The notes: generated from the letters alone by a model not told the origin. A stretch of DNA of 64,000 nucleotides from Nannobrachium achirus (GCA_963921795.1 OY997652.1:63034109-63098108); one strand, 5' to 3'. Positions 33,852-46,959 are shown, counted from the stretch's first letter. Made by a program: numbers and translations.

Positions 33852-33895
33852 CTGGAGGAATCACAGACACAAGTGTTGATTTAGTCAATTTAAGC

Positions 33896-34714
33896 CAGTG
33901 TTTCTCAAACTTTCCATTTGTACACTGTCAGAGTTACGGACTTGTATGGGTCAATTTAGAGCCCCCCTAAGGCTAGGGCTCCACCAAAAAGACAGCGTTG
34001 TGCCGGCGCCGGACGGCGTCAAAAAATAAACCGGGGCGAATTTGAGAGTCCAACGTTGACGTTGACGTTGGCAGTGGAGCACCCTTCATTAATTAAAACG
34101 GGAGCGTTCCCAGCGTTGACGGTGACGTGACGCCAGTGTTGATTTCGTCGACTAAAACTATGACGAAAAATTCACTGATGAAAACTAAATAAAAACTAAG
34201 CTGTGATGACTGAAACTAAGACTAATTATATTGAGAATTTCGTCAACAAAATAAAAACTAGACTAAAACGTTAGGGAGGGACTAGTGGTAGTAGAAGAGA
34301 GTCATTTTATGTTTGGTTGCTCTCAGGTGTTGGGTGCTGAAAATAGCCGATCTACAAAGCTCACAACGTTGTGAGCTTGTAGATCTGTTATTTTCAGCAC
34401 ACAACCAAGTGTAAAATCAGTCATTACGATGCCATCAAGGCCTGCCAAAATACATTTTAGTCGACTAAATCAACAGTAGATTTAGTCGCCTAAAATCTTA
34501 TGATATTTAGTCGACTAAAATTAGACTAAAACTAAAACTTTTCAGGTGACTAAATTATGACTAAAACTAAATGACATTTTATTCAAAAGACTATGACTAA
34601 AACTAAATCAAAATTTGCTGTCAAAAACAACACTGCATGGCGCTCGCCGCGGCCGGTGGAGCCAGGGCGTAAAGGAACCCACAGAGTCCCTGGAATCCAC
34701 TTTGAGAACCACTG
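33896..34714. mobile_element. hAT element nested in family B
   Basis: The ends CAGTGTTTCTCAAAC and TTTGAGAACCACTG are flanked by ATTTAAGC (33888-33895) and ATCTAAGC (34715-34722), 7 of 8 identical. A second family B copy lies inside it. Confidence 0.8.
34134..34635 (+). mobile_element. hAT family B, copy 3, innermost
   Basis: The ends CAGTGTTGATTTCG and AAACAACACTG are clear. Flanking octamers CGTGACGC and CATGGCGC match at 6 of 8. A P palindrome is at 34334-34400. Confidence 0.75.
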
Positions 34715-35087
34715 ATCTAAGCTATGATGACTAAAACTAAGACTAAATATATTGGCAATTTCGTCAACAAAAAAAAAAACTAGACTAAGATGTTAGGGAG
34801 GGACGTGTAGAAATCGTGTAGAACTAAAAGACAAGTCATTTTATATTTGGTTGTGCTCGGGTGTTGTGCTGTAGATAGCCGATCTACATGCTGTGAGCAT
34901 TTAGATCAGCTATTTCCAGCATGCAACCAAGTGTAAAATCACGCCATCAAGGTCCCCCTAGATAGATTTGTGTCGACAGAATCAACCTCTAGATTTACTC
35001 AACTAAAACTAGACTAAAAACTAATACTTTTCAGATGACTAAAATATGTAATTTTATTCCAAAGACAAACTAAATCTAAGTAGTAGT

Positions 35088-35276
35088 TTTAACCACTTTT
35101 ACGTTGGCTATTCAAAAATAGCAGATTTGTGCCACGCTGTGAGCTTGTATATCTGCTATTTTCTTCTTTTTTTAAAACATAAATCTTTTCTTCTGGGGGT
35201 CACTGTGAAAACCTCTTCAAATACATATCATTTTGGGGGGTCTTTGACGTGAAAAGGTTTGAGAACTTGTGATATA
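35088..35276 (-). repeat. Fragment of family A
   Basis: A diverged P palindrome (about 35108-35165) is followed by GGTTTGAGAACTTGTG and GGGGGTC words as in the complete copies. Confidence 0.5.
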
Positions 35277-35519
35277 AAGAATGTGAGTTCACATCTAAGG
35301 TTTAGTGTGATTAATTCCACAAAAAAGAAATATATTTCTTTTGTGCTGTTGTCTCTGTCATGAGTACATTCACACAGAACCAGAACATCTTGTGACTATT
35401 AAAGCAACGTTTTTCATTCAAAAGGAGGCAAATTCTTCTGAGCTTCTGCGCCATGAATAAAGACAATGAAACTTGCATCATGTTGCTACAGTTGAGAGAT
35501 GCATAATTATGTTTATTGA

Positions 35520-35625
35520 AGTTTCATGGCTGTAGCTCAAACAGAGCATGAGCTATACCTGTTCAAATGTTGGATTTTCAATTGATTGCTACAGCGCCAC
35601 CTTTTGGCCAATAGTTTTGAGGAAA
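35520..35625 (-). repeat. Dispersed repeat K, inverted fragment
   Basis: The words GAGCATGAGCTATACCTGTT and CAGCGCCACCTTTTGGCC are the complement of the start of the K units at 25270 and 28711. Confidence 0.7.
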
Positions 35626-35735
35626 AAATAATAAAATAATACAACAATAATAATAAAACAACTATACGGTTATGCAAGAACTGGGAAAATTGGCGGAAGA
35701 AAAATAAAGCTTAAAGCGTCATTAGGGGCTTCGCC

Positions 35736-36312
35736 ATACGAGCTTGTCGATCTGCTACTTTTGGTGATTTTGTGTGATGCTGGATGTGTGATCGTGATCA
35801 AGTAGGGCAGGGGTCTTCAACAGGGGGTCCGGGACCTCAGAGTTACTACAGGGGGTCCTCCAAATCTTCCAGTCCTTTTTATATTAACAACTTGAACCCT
35901 AGTGTCCATTATTCGGAGAACTTTCACCGAAAATAGCCGATCTACAAGCTCACAACGCCTCGCGCTGCGAGGCGTTGTGAACTTGTAGATCGGCTATTTT
36001 CAGCGAAAAGCTTTGGTGTAGAGAGGAAAAAGAGCAGACTAAGTACAGAGTGAAAGTTTATTAAGTATTGACGGTTCAAGTGGTTAAATATCTGAAAAAA
36101 CAAATTTAAATGAATTCAAAATACACTGATGATTGTGCTGTCAAACAATGAAACTATATGGAATCTATGAACAGGTTGTGGGGGTCCCTGCTTCATCTCT
36201 CTCTCAACTAAGGGGTCCTCAGCCTGAAAACATTGAAGACCCCTGAAGTAGGGCATTCATTTACAAAAAGATAGAATATCGAGATAAAGAGGTTTCTGCC
36301 CTACAACAACGT
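35736..36312. repeat. Foldback family C, right half, split
   Basis: One P arm at 35738-35762 is followed by family C sequence, which is interrupted by a hAT at 35808-36245 and ends CTACAACAACGTCAT. Confidence 0.55.
35808..36245 (+). mobile_element. hAT family E, complete copy
   Basis: Inverted ends CAGGGGTCTTCAA are flanked by the exact octamer AAGTAGGG (35800-35807 and 36246-36253). A 77-base P palindrome with ACAACGCCTCGC core lies near 35929-36006. Confidence 0.92.
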
Positions 36313-36383
36313 CATACACATCATTACGCCACACACACACACGTACGCACACACGTGCGCGCGCATACACACGTGTAACAAAC

Positions 36384-37019
<636 letters not shown>

Positions 37020-37330
37020 CGTGCGTGTGTGTGTGTGCGTGTGTGTGCGCACGTGCGCGCTTCCGCAACTCTTGTAAGCACCGGTCCAGCTGTCCCCGGA
37101 CGCAAAGAGCTGCAAACACTTCACGAGAGCAGTGTTTGTTCATTAAGGTGCTGTTCACAAATAGAAAAGAGCTGATCTACAAGCTCGCAGGAAAATCACA
37201 CTTCTATTTTATATTTTAAACTAAAGCGGGCCGTAATGGCATCGAAGTGGCTGATTTTCACTTAGCTGCATGCCGCAAATGGCTGATCTATCAAATCTTA
37301 TATTTAGTCAACTGCACACACGCACAGAGT

Positions 37331-38340
37331 ATTTTTTGTATTTTGTATTTATTTATTAGCACACATAATTGAAATAAGAAAAACAATACATTTATATCAA
37401 ATATTGTGCAGGAGAAGTGAAGAAGCCAAAGGCTTATGAAGAACTTCCCCTAATTATAAAACAGACATAAGTATACATATTTAAAATAAAAAATAAAAGA
37501 TTATACAGTACATTCAATAAACATGTTTAGATGAAATCCACATACAATAGAATAGAGTACATGAAGTACATACATATGTACTACAAACTATCTACAGACC
37601 TGTACACAACCAAATACACATGATCTACTACATTTTAGCTATGAGCATCTTTTTATAGTTGGCTTTAAAAACCAGTAATGAAGATCCTTTAAGCATTGGA
37701 TCGGCGGCATTCCATAGATTAGCTCCTCTAAATCTTATTGAAAACTGCCTGAGGGAAGTACGACAATAAGGTACATGAAGGTATTTTGATTGCCGTGTGA
37801 CATATGAATGAATATCAGAATTGAATGAAAAGAAACTATTAAAACCATTTGGTAGATTGCATTGATCATAGATACATTTATACACAAATATACATATCTG
37901 TAAAGAATTAACATCGGACACAGACAGAATGTTTAGTTTCTTGAAGAGGGGAGCAGATGGTTCAAATCGATCAGAGGATGTTGCCATTCTAACAAATCTT
38001 TTTTGAAGTAAAATCATTTTTTGGAGATGTGAAGAATGAGTACTAGCCCATATCATATTACAGTAAGATATATAAGGAAAAATGAGACTATAATAAAGAA
38101 TTAAAACACAACTTCTATCCATCAATGAACAAACCTTCCTTATTATACCTACTGACTTCATTGCTTTTTTACAAACATGATCTATGTGTTTTTTCCAGTT
38201 GAGTTTATCATCAACTATAATACCTAAAAACTTTGTCGAAGTTACTTGATTAATTTTGGTGTCATTGATGAATAGTTTTGTACATCTACTATTTTTTTAT
38301 GCTAGAATCTAATATGACAGATGCTTTCCCTGTTTTAATG
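37331..38340 (-). mobile_element. 5'-truncated LINE, reverse transcriptase C-terminus
   Basis: Minus-strand reading from about 38335 to 37628 is open for about 235 codons. It contains KFLGIIVDDKLNWKKHIDHV, LYYSLIFPYISYCNMIWAST and FRGANLWNAADPMLKGSS. These are typical of the thumb and C-terminal region of non-LTR reverse transcriptases of the CR1/L2/Rex group. The catalytic FADD part is missing because the copy is truncated at its 5' side near 38340. An AT-rich 3' region of about 300 bases follows, ending near 37331. The open frame suggests a fairly recent insertion. The exact clade is not settled. Confidence 0.8.
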
Positions 38341-38364
38341 GGCTAAAGCCCGAAATGGGCACGC

Positions 38365-38415
38365 AAAAGTCTCAAAAGTTGCAGATCTAGAAGCTTGAAG
38401 ATCTGCTACTTTTGA
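38365..38415. repeat. P-type palindrome variant
   Basis: Arms AAAAGTTGCAGATCTAGAAG and a near complement; a diverged copy lying close to the LINE. Confidence 0.5.
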
Positions 38416-38959
38416 ATTTGAATCCTGAGAATTAACAGTTTCGGACATATGTTAACAACCAACAGAGACAATTACGTTTGCGCTGTGATTTGACTGATTC
38501 TCTGCCCCCATCCCTACTTGTGAGTGTGTGCAATATCAATTTAACGTGAACGTACTGTATTCTATTTTCACAGCTACCATGCACTGTGTCAGGGGCGTCA
38601 ATTGGGTATGGCAGGGGTATGCAGCTGCCATACCCTGGGTCCAGGGGGGAACATAAAAGTTACTTTTAAATATAAATCCATGAATTTCTCTTTGCCTATC
38701 TGTTCTGGTTATTATGTTGTTAAATTACAGTAAAATAACTACAAATGCAAAATGTAACAAAATGGTCACTTTAACAAGGTATTATAATTATATTCTCCAC
38801 ACTTGTATTCTCCCCATCTTGACAAAATGGTATATTCCCAGGTTCTGCAGGTCAGCTGCACAGGTGTAATGCATTATTGTTAAAGGTATATTCAGGACTT
38901 CGCTTTCATTCAAATAAAAATAAAATGTGTACATTTTCCACTAATGCACCTGACTATAA

Positions 38960-40580
38960 TGTGCGCTGACCATATAAGGACTTCCACCCTGTCCCCTGTT
39001 ACGAGCATAGCTGGATTTGATTTTCAGAGGCGACCAGCCAAACCTCCACCAATCAGGATAGAGTATGGCCTCAGTGCGCGTTCTAGTCTGTTCCTCTGCG
39101 CGTCCACCCTTAGTGAAGCGCGGGTGCACAGTTCCTCCATTCTGTAAACAATGGCACTGGAGCCACTACATTACATTCCGCGGCAGTTTTAACTGCTTTA
39201 ACTTGCTATTTTTTAATTTACTCTTTCTATTTCAAGTCTCTGCTTGTATGTTTACTTTATTTCGCGTTTGTTTTTTATCGATTAGTGTCTTAGACAGTTT
39301 AACTTTTTACAAAGGGAAGAGTTTCAGGAAGCTGAATGTGGACAACAGGCTGAGAGATGCTGAACAAAGAAAGGAGGTAAATAAGAAATATTTTATAATT
39401 GTCAGAGTGCAGCAATCTATTTCCTAAGTAAACGTTTGTTAGGTGGGTTTGTCATTGGGATCTTTGAAGGGTTTGGGGCTATATTTCTTGTAAAAAGTTT
39501 CGTTTTAAAGTTAGCCACATTGTGGGTGAATCCGCCCTAAAAACAATACATTGATCTAATAAACAGGGGCCATTAAATGAGACATATGTCTTGTCTATAA
39601 CTTGTAAATGATTTCAATGTCCACACAAAGGACAAATAGACTTTACTTGTAAGTTACTTCAGCCCATAGCTTCAGCCATGAATAAACACAACGTGAGTCA
39701 CAACATACGGCTGACGTAAAACGCATCTACAGAACTACTTTTAGCATCGTGGTACATTCACAACATAGCCCATATTATCAAGTCATCCTATATTTTATAC
39801 CTCTATGATATCAACGCCGCATTTGTTAGACCCACGCTTGCTATTCCAGAAAGATCTGAACGTTATTCTGTTGGTTTATATATTAGAGCATTATATAAAA
39901 GATGAATTGTTGTCCCAGTGGTGCATAGTGATGTTTGGAGGGGGTCGCTCAACACCTAGCTACTTACAGGAGGTCTATTGATATGCATAGGTACTGTGCA
40001 ATGCTTCAGGGGTAGACATTGAGGGAAATTTACTACTGGCCCTCAGGGCCAGTGGATGTTGATGATCACTGGCCCAGGGCCATGGCCCAGAAATCTTTCT
40101 GGAATTTCTGGAGTTCAGATCTTTCTGGAATTTTGGACATCCAAACGTGTTGGGTGTCCATTTAATGTGTTTTTTGATGGAGAATTCAAATATGACATTA
40201 TTTTTGTGATAGGACAACTCTAACCTACATTAATTTGCATTTTTAAAATTGTTAATTGTACCCGTTCTATCTCATTTATAAGATACTAAAATCCAAATGA
40301 AATCTTAACATGTGGGGTGTCTAAATTATGTGTTTCTTTATGGGGAATTCAAATATGGAATTCTTTTTTGGATAGAATAACTCTAACCTACATAATTTTG
40401 TACTTTAAAAAGGGAGAAATGTGCGATTTTTACCGCTTTTTAGGATATTATTAAGACACAAGGGAAATGTTGTATAATGACAAAGCCAAATCAAATGTAC
40501 ATATTTATTAACCATTTAAGTGAAAAACAGTGAATACACTTATGGATATCAAATATCACTTCCAGAATGTTGCTAAGTTG
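38960..40580. other. Interior of the T2-type element, no clear gene
   Basis: A 120-codon frame starts at 39065 but has no recognisable motif. CTGGCCCTCAGGGCCAGTGG near 40040 is a short palindromic word. Confidence 0.4.
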
Positions 40581-40588
40581 AACAAGTC

Positions 40589-42100
40589 CTGCTTTGACTC
40601 AGCCTTGGACATCAGCCTCCTGCTGGTATCCTGATCCCTGATACCTCCATCCCTCTTTTCCTGAGAGAAGTAAAGTATTGGAGGAAGCTTCAGTCACCAT
40701 TTTGACAACCCTCTCAATACTTTGGATGTGGCATGGCCAGTGGGGTACCTCCATGGGGGTGTTGATAATGTTATTCAACTCTGAGGTGTTTATTGTACAG
40801 GTGCGAGGTGGCTCTGCACATCTTCTGACTAGCTAATCATTTCAGCAATGCTGGAAGCATCATCAGGTGTCTTTCTGCTTCTTACTGAGGAGTAGTTGCT
40901 GCTGCCAGGCTCACTGGCATCACTACAGTATTGCCAGTGAGCTTGGCAGCAACTATCTGTTCCAATACCCCAGAAAAAGGGACTAAAGAGGAGCCACATG
41001 CAGAGCAAATTGCCAAGCTTTTTGCATGGCTGAGAGAGAGGGGTTTTGATTAGACCTTAAGGGCCATTGGAGGGGACACAACACATCTTAACACTGGTGT
41101 CAAAGCTGGAGTAATGCAGAAGCTGGAGCTGCACCTAGTCTGGTTGGTGAGGAGCCTACACACTGGTGAACTTCCCCTCCGCCATGTGGTCATTGTTGAA
41201 CTCGATGGTCCTAATCTGTCAGACAACACATTGTCTGGACCAATAAGAAAGCTCCTTAATTCAGCTACAGAGCTTCCTGCCAAAGTCATTGAAGATCTCT
41301 CGACTGATCAACACTATGGCTTTCATATTGTTTCTGCAGTCAGGGATGGAGTGGTTCCTGCGAGGCTGGCTCTGCTGGAGATTGGGCCAGCAAACCACAG
41401 CCGCTGGCTCACCACAGCAAACAGACTTCTCAGGCTCTGAGTGTCAAAGCATGGATTGAGAGGAAAGAATCAGAAAAAAAACTGCAATAATTGTGGAATA
41501 CATTGAACGGATAATACACTCACCAACCAGACCAGCTTTCTGTCTATAGGTGCATGCAGCTCCAGCTTCTGCATTACTCCAGCTTTGACACCAGTGTTAA
41601 GATTTGTTGAGTCCCCTCCAATGGCCCTTAAGGTCTAATCAAAACCCCTCTCTCCCAGCCATGCAAAAAGCTTGTCAATTTGTTCTGCATGTGGCTCCTC
41701 TTTAGTCCCTTTTTCTGGGGTATTGGAACAGATAGTTGCTGCCAAGCTCACTGGCAATACTGTAGTGATGCCAGTGAGCCTGGCAGCAGCAACTACTCCT
41801 CAGTAAGAAGCAGAAAGACACCTGATGATGCTTCCAGCATTGCTGAAATGATTAGCTAGTCAGAAGATGTGCAGAGCCACCTCGCACCTGTACAATAAAC
41901 ACCTCAGAGTTGAATAATGTTATCAACACCCCCATGGAGGTACCCCACTGGCCATGCCACATCCAAAGTATTGAGAGGGTTGTCAAAATGGTGACTGAAG
42001 CTTCCTCCAGATACTGTTCTTCTCCCAGGAAAAGAGGGATGGAGGTATCAGGGATCAGGAGACCAGCAGGAGGCTGATGTCCAAGGCTGAGTCAAAGCAG
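40589..42100. repeat. Large inverted repeat, 545-bp arms
   Basis: Arms at 40589-41133 and 41555-42100 are near-identical complements around a 421-base unique centre. The outer word is CTGCTTTGACTCAGCC. Arm lengths differ by one base, which points to a single duplication event. Confidence 0.92.
41048..41442 (+). pseudogene. Transposon-type protein fragment, family unresolved
   Basis: The frame reads through GGDTTHLNTGVKAGVMQKLE, SLHTGELPLRHVVIVELDGP, NTLSGPIRKLL, LSTDQHYGF and ANHSRWLTTANRLLRL. I recall this string of motifs in multi-copy hypothetical proteins of fish and invertebrates, probably transposon-encoded. A stop separates it from the similar upstream frame (…AEQIAKLFAWLRERGFD at about 41000-41050). 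The N-terminal third lies in the left arm of the inverted repeat and the conserved middle in its centre, so the mirrored half is incomplete. It is a fragment, not a whole gene. Confidence 0.5.
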
Positions 42101-42527
42101 TATTTTATAGATGATATAAAATAAAATAATTGCATCATATTTATAAACTGTGTATACATTCCTGCTCCAGCTAGTCAGTTATACAGAAGATAGGACAGCA
42201 ATTATAGAAATATTAGACCTTAACTGTGTGGAATGTTCAATCATGTATGCCTATGTGTTACATTACTTAAGGCCATTTTCTAAATATTTGACTTTTTTAA
42301 CATGTAGAAAAAGAATTGCCAAATTTGACATCAAAGTTCCCACTCTTCCTTATAGTGCCCACAGTTGTGTTACATGATGCATCCATCTCTGACACTGAGA
42401 CACTCCATTGACCATTCTCATCTTCTAATTTGATATACATATTCTCAATAGGCTACAGTACACGTTGATTCTAAATATTTACAACAGTTAAAAGAAACTA
42501 ATTTGCCGAATGTGTTCCACGCACACG

Positions 42528-42631
<104 letters not shown>

Positions 42632-42902
42632 ACCGCCCCTCTCTCATTCACTAGACACACAGCGACTTGCGACAGCGTCTTCTTTCAGTATAGTAAATGG
42701 ACCTTTCCCCAACTTCAAGAACATAACTTGTCTATTGTAGGCCTACTTTCTGATTCTGACCCGCGGTGGACATACTGAACAGCAGGGCAACAGCGCTCCG
42801 TTGTCAACAATCTGTAGAAGCTAACGCTGTTTAGCTGTTAGCAGCATCAACGGAGCCGAACGCATGGATGTGAATGAGCGTGTCAGCGTGGAGCATAGAG
42901 AT

Positions 42903-43065
42903 GGGGCATTCATGAACGAATCGAGTCTTTTGAACGGCTCTTTGAAATGAACGATGGGATCCGGTTCGCAGTATAGGGAGCCGTTCCTTTTGTAAATGAA
43001 CGGCTCTTTGAAAGGAACGGATCTTAGAGATCCGGCTCACTTCAAAGAGCCATAAATCCCATCTG
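42903..43065. repeat. Repeat F (GAACGGCTCTTTGAAATGAA)
   Basis: The phrase GAACGGCTCTTTGAAATGAA and partial inverted copies form short hairpins. A relative lies at 49856-49948. Confidence 0.7.
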
Positions 43066-44220
43066 TAGTGGAGCCACTCCACTGTGACTGCAGCGCTGTG
43101 CGCAAGCACGCAGAAGGTAACTTTGATCTGGATCACGCAACGCTATATTTTAGCAGTAATTACGAGACGATTTCACCGAAATTATTACAAAACAGTTACA
43201 GTACCACAGGGAATACATGTGAAATTAGATATAAACGTTATTACTTGTTTTATTTTCAAGGCATTAAATTCACTGGCCCAAACGGGCAAGTCCCTGGTGA
43301 GTTCTGGTGGCCCTGTCACTCTAAAAAGTACATACGGGCCAGCGGGCTGGTTCTAATGTCGACTCCTGTGCTTGTTTCTTTGTTCAAACATCCCATTGTG
43401 ATACTAAAGCCTTAGCGAGGTGCGAATTGGGGGGGTTTGCATGTCAATGCATACAAGTCTGTAACTCTGGACCCTGAAGGGTTCATTTGGTTCCATTTGT
43501 ACACTGTCAGATATAAAGGGAGACCTTGAAATCTGCTTTGAGAAACACTGCACTAGGCCATTAGATCAATGTATTGTACTGTACTGTTTTATGACAAATT
43601 GTAAAATTTACTTTTGTGTCTATTTTAGTCTCACCAATTCAAATGTACTTCTACATGCAAGACTTTCTAGTTTCTACATAAGAGATATACCGATTCTGCA
43701 AATCTATTCTGCATGAAAATCTAATCTAAGCATCATCTCCTTTATTTCTATACAGGCAGGGACCCCAATTTGATGTCTGTACATCCGATCACACTACAAT
43801 TATGACACCAATAAACGTTGAACATTTGAAAAATATATATGTATATATATAATGAGGCAATCTATACACACAAATAGGGTAGGCTATTCTACAGTCTGGA
43901 AGATGCTAGACTCCACTCCACTTCCCATTTTCACCTGCAAACCGTTTCCTAAATAAACAAGTTTTGTCAACCTGAAACGTTTTTTTTTTAATTACAAATG
44001 CCAGAAATGTTATGCAGCTAAACGATATGATATTGCATTTAAATGGGGTTTCATACCAAAATGCTTTAGTGTATGAAACAATACAATATAGCGTTTTCAC
44101 AATGTTTACAACTTCCCATCATTGTAAGCTTTCAGAGGTCAGAACACATTCAAATAACTTACCACATACAAAAAACATTTACCATTGACTAGATCAAAAT
44201 GAAATCGAGACATTACAGTT
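43066..44220. other. Interior of the T2-type element, no gene seen
   Basis: Open frames lack motifs. A hAT-like word (TTTGAGAAACACTGC) is near 43540 and a short TA run near 43835. Confidence 0.4.
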
Positions 44221-44224
44221 TATG

Positions 44225-45200
44225 TATATCAAAGCATCATTTTATTAATCATGTTTAGATCATGTCAGTCTTTCATGCAGATCATTAGTGATGGTAACGA
44301 CTGCTCAGAAAATAAAAGCCTTTTAGTTAGCATTATGTATGCTTTCTTGTTGTGCTCTTCACGAGCGAAGATCAATCCAGATCAACAGTAACAGCGATGA
44401 TGAAACAAGGTACCTGTATGAAAAAAAGGGTAAAGAATGATTAGATTAGCAGTCATAATAAATGCCTCAGTCTATTGAATACTGCAGTGTTATTCATTTA
44501 TCGTTAGACCCGCAGCATAGATCATTTAGCAGCTCAAAAATTATTAATCCAGATACAGGGTCGTCGTCATGTTGGCTTGTGTGGACATACTGTGTCAAAA
44601 TATATATTGTTTTGCCCCAGACATAATTTACCAGACAGTATTATTTACCAGAGAGGCAGAGCGCTAGCCCTGAATGATCAAACAGGTCTGTAAATCAAAA
44701 GGACCGTAGTGTTCGGGTTAGTTATGATGGTCCAAATACAAGTTTTGAGTCTGCTAATCATTATGCTTAGATTGTAAACTACTGAACTAATAAAATGCCA
44801 GTGCCTGTCTCGTATAAATCAGTATCATACATATTCTAAAGCTGGAGAAGTAGGCCTACCAGTAATTGTGTCTTGTGATCAAAATGAGAACATTATAATG
44901 GTGTAATAAAAAATATACATTTCCAAAGCTGTAAGGCCAGTAAGAGGACTATAACACGGCCGCATGCCAAGCGATACGGTAGCGTTAGTTAAATGTAATT
45001 GTTACATGTCTAAATATGTTTGCATTTGTAAATAAAGATGACTTTTTATTTCACTTACCGATTGGAATGTGTAGAGCTTAATCGATCCATGCTGTATAGA
45101 GTAAAGATGTTAGTTTGTTTGTTTCAGTTTGTTTACATCTGGGCGCCATTACAGGAAACTGCTGGGCAAAGCGCGTTCTTGTGATGAGGCAAAAAACTCC
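44225..45200 (-). ncRNA. Candidate two-exon transcript near element end
   Basis: Exon 1 ends at 45059 with donor CG/GTAAGT. Exon 2 begins at 44413 after a strong acceptor (TTTTTTTCATACAG), and AATAAA lies at 44246-44241. Starting at the ATG at 45090, the spliced frame runs 28 codons (MDRLSSTHSN, RYLVSSSLLLLIWIDLRS) to a TGA at 44361-44359. It carries a short hydrophobic stretch. A longer upstream frame starting MAPRCKQTETNKL overlaps that ATG. Exon 1 lies just inside the right end of the T2-type element, so its promoter may be the element's own. It may be non-coding. Confidence 0.35.
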
Positions 45201-45479
45201 TCTCCTGCGCCCTCTGCTGGAGAGGAGCCACATTTTCATTAAACCTGAATATGCCTTTAATTGTGGTACGTTTACTAACATGCCAAGTTTAGCTGCACTT
45301 GTACAGGGGGGAAAAAAAATATGTACTTCTTAAAATACATACATCATGCCTGTTGCTAAGGTATGGCAACATGACTGGTGTCTTGCACGCATGCGAAGGC
45401 GCGCGTGCAAGACACCAGTTATGTTGCCATACCTTAGCTTTTTTCTGAACTGACGCCACTGCACTGTGTGATATTGTAC

Positions 45480-45900
45480 CCGAAGCTGTGATTTTCATAA
45501 TCTATCCGTGTCACTTTAACAATATGCACTGTGAAGCTGTGATATTTGATACAATACCTGCTGCTATTTTCACATGCTGGACGTGTTTCCCACCTGCTGC
45601 ACAAGATCCTTCCTGCCTTCCAGAGCTCCGTCTAGCCCTTTCTATTTACTTTCAATCACGTAGCTTATGTCTATTGGACTTTTTGTATATCTGGTTCGAC
45701 TGTGCCTTGCTGTTATTGAACTTCTCTGTGTTGTGTTCTTTTCCTTTGCATTTTCTCTTCCCCGCTCTAACTCTTTCTGAAAGTGCAACATTTTAGAGCT
45801 TGCACAAAACAAAACAAAACAAAACAAAACATCATGTCTGCCACTATTTTACACTTGCAATTTGTGCGATGCGAATATAGATTGATTCTGATTCTGAGAT
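45480..45900 (+). repeat. Possible LINE 3'-end relic
   Basis: The stretch ends in (AAAAC)n at about 45810-45830 and the word GATTGATTCTGATTCTGAG, a tail motif common to fish LINE 3' ends. No reverse transcriptase is seen. Confidence 0.35.
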
Positions 45901-45904
45901 GAAA

Positions 45905-46790
45905 TGTAAGTCACTGTTTCGGTAAATGCCTGGATCCCAAGGCTACTGTTTCAGAAGAAGAAGAATTCACCCTTTGTCAGCCTTATGAAAAATCATTCAC
46001 TTTTGCTACCAGGGGTGGAGTTATGCAAGTCCTTTCGCTCTTTCACCGCAGTGCGGTGATGCACGGTACGGCCACGGCGCAGTAGGGCGCTAAACGGTCA
46101 TAGAGATTTTGATAAGTATTGATAGATATGAATTATGATACATTGTATCATAATAATACATTGTACATTGTATGATTTGTGTATGAGGCTCATATGACCA
46201 TAAGGTTATATTATGAACTGAACTTACAGTATAGGAGACCATGTTTTTGGTGGTACTGTGAGTTCAGGCTACTGATTACGGGTCATGGCAACTTTGGTTG
46301 TCCTGACTACGAGATCATGTTTTGGTTATATGTATCTCTGTTTTCTTGTTATGATATGGGGACCAATCAATGAGCCCCACGATCATATTCTGTCATATAC
46401 TGTATCCTTATATACTGTATGTTAACTTCCATCTTGGAAGAGAGAGAATTACCAAGCTGCCACCAGGATGGTATATGCTCAGCTGTTTGTCTCCTTGTCT
46501 GACTCTCTTCAAATACAGCAATTGATTGATAGTGCTTTGGCTCGTCTCTGTCTTATTTTGGTTATGGATTTATACATATCCATATTTATTTAACTTTATT
46601 AATAATATATCCAACAAGTATAATGAATAAGCTTCAACAAACTAGTTCACATGAACGATATCGATGTAACTAAGATATTCGATTGGGTACATATATTTTA
46701 AATGGGCAGAATTACAATTAAAATACATTTTATGTTGAGGGTTCGAGCCTTCCACAACTTCCTGGTCAGTGCGAGTCACCCAAGATGCAC
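45905..46790. other. Intronic DNA, no gene seen
   Basis: AT-rich; no element recognised. Confidence 0.45.
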
Positions 46791-46791
46791 T

Positions 46792-46792
<1 letters not shown>

Positions 46793-46854
<62 letters not shown>
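46793..46854. repeat. (CT)n microsatellite
   Basis: About 31 CT repeats. Confidence 0.98.
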
Positions 46855-46857
<3 letters not shown>

Positions 46858-46959
46858 CTCTGCCTGTTTCAGAGGATTAAACTAATTAAAACATGTATTT
46901 TTGGGGGAGAACCCCTGTTTTGCAATGTAACTACTGTACTTTTTTGTTCCTTTTTTTAT

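Larger units (their letters stand above)
33872..35088. mobile_element. hAT family B, copy 4, split by a hAT
   Basis: The left edge (AGTGTTGATTTAGTCAA, 33872-33895) is separated from the rest (34715-35088) by an 819-base hAT. A P palindrome is at 34867-34922. The left edge lies about 20 bases from the lamc3 exon 3 acceptor. Confidence 0.7.
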
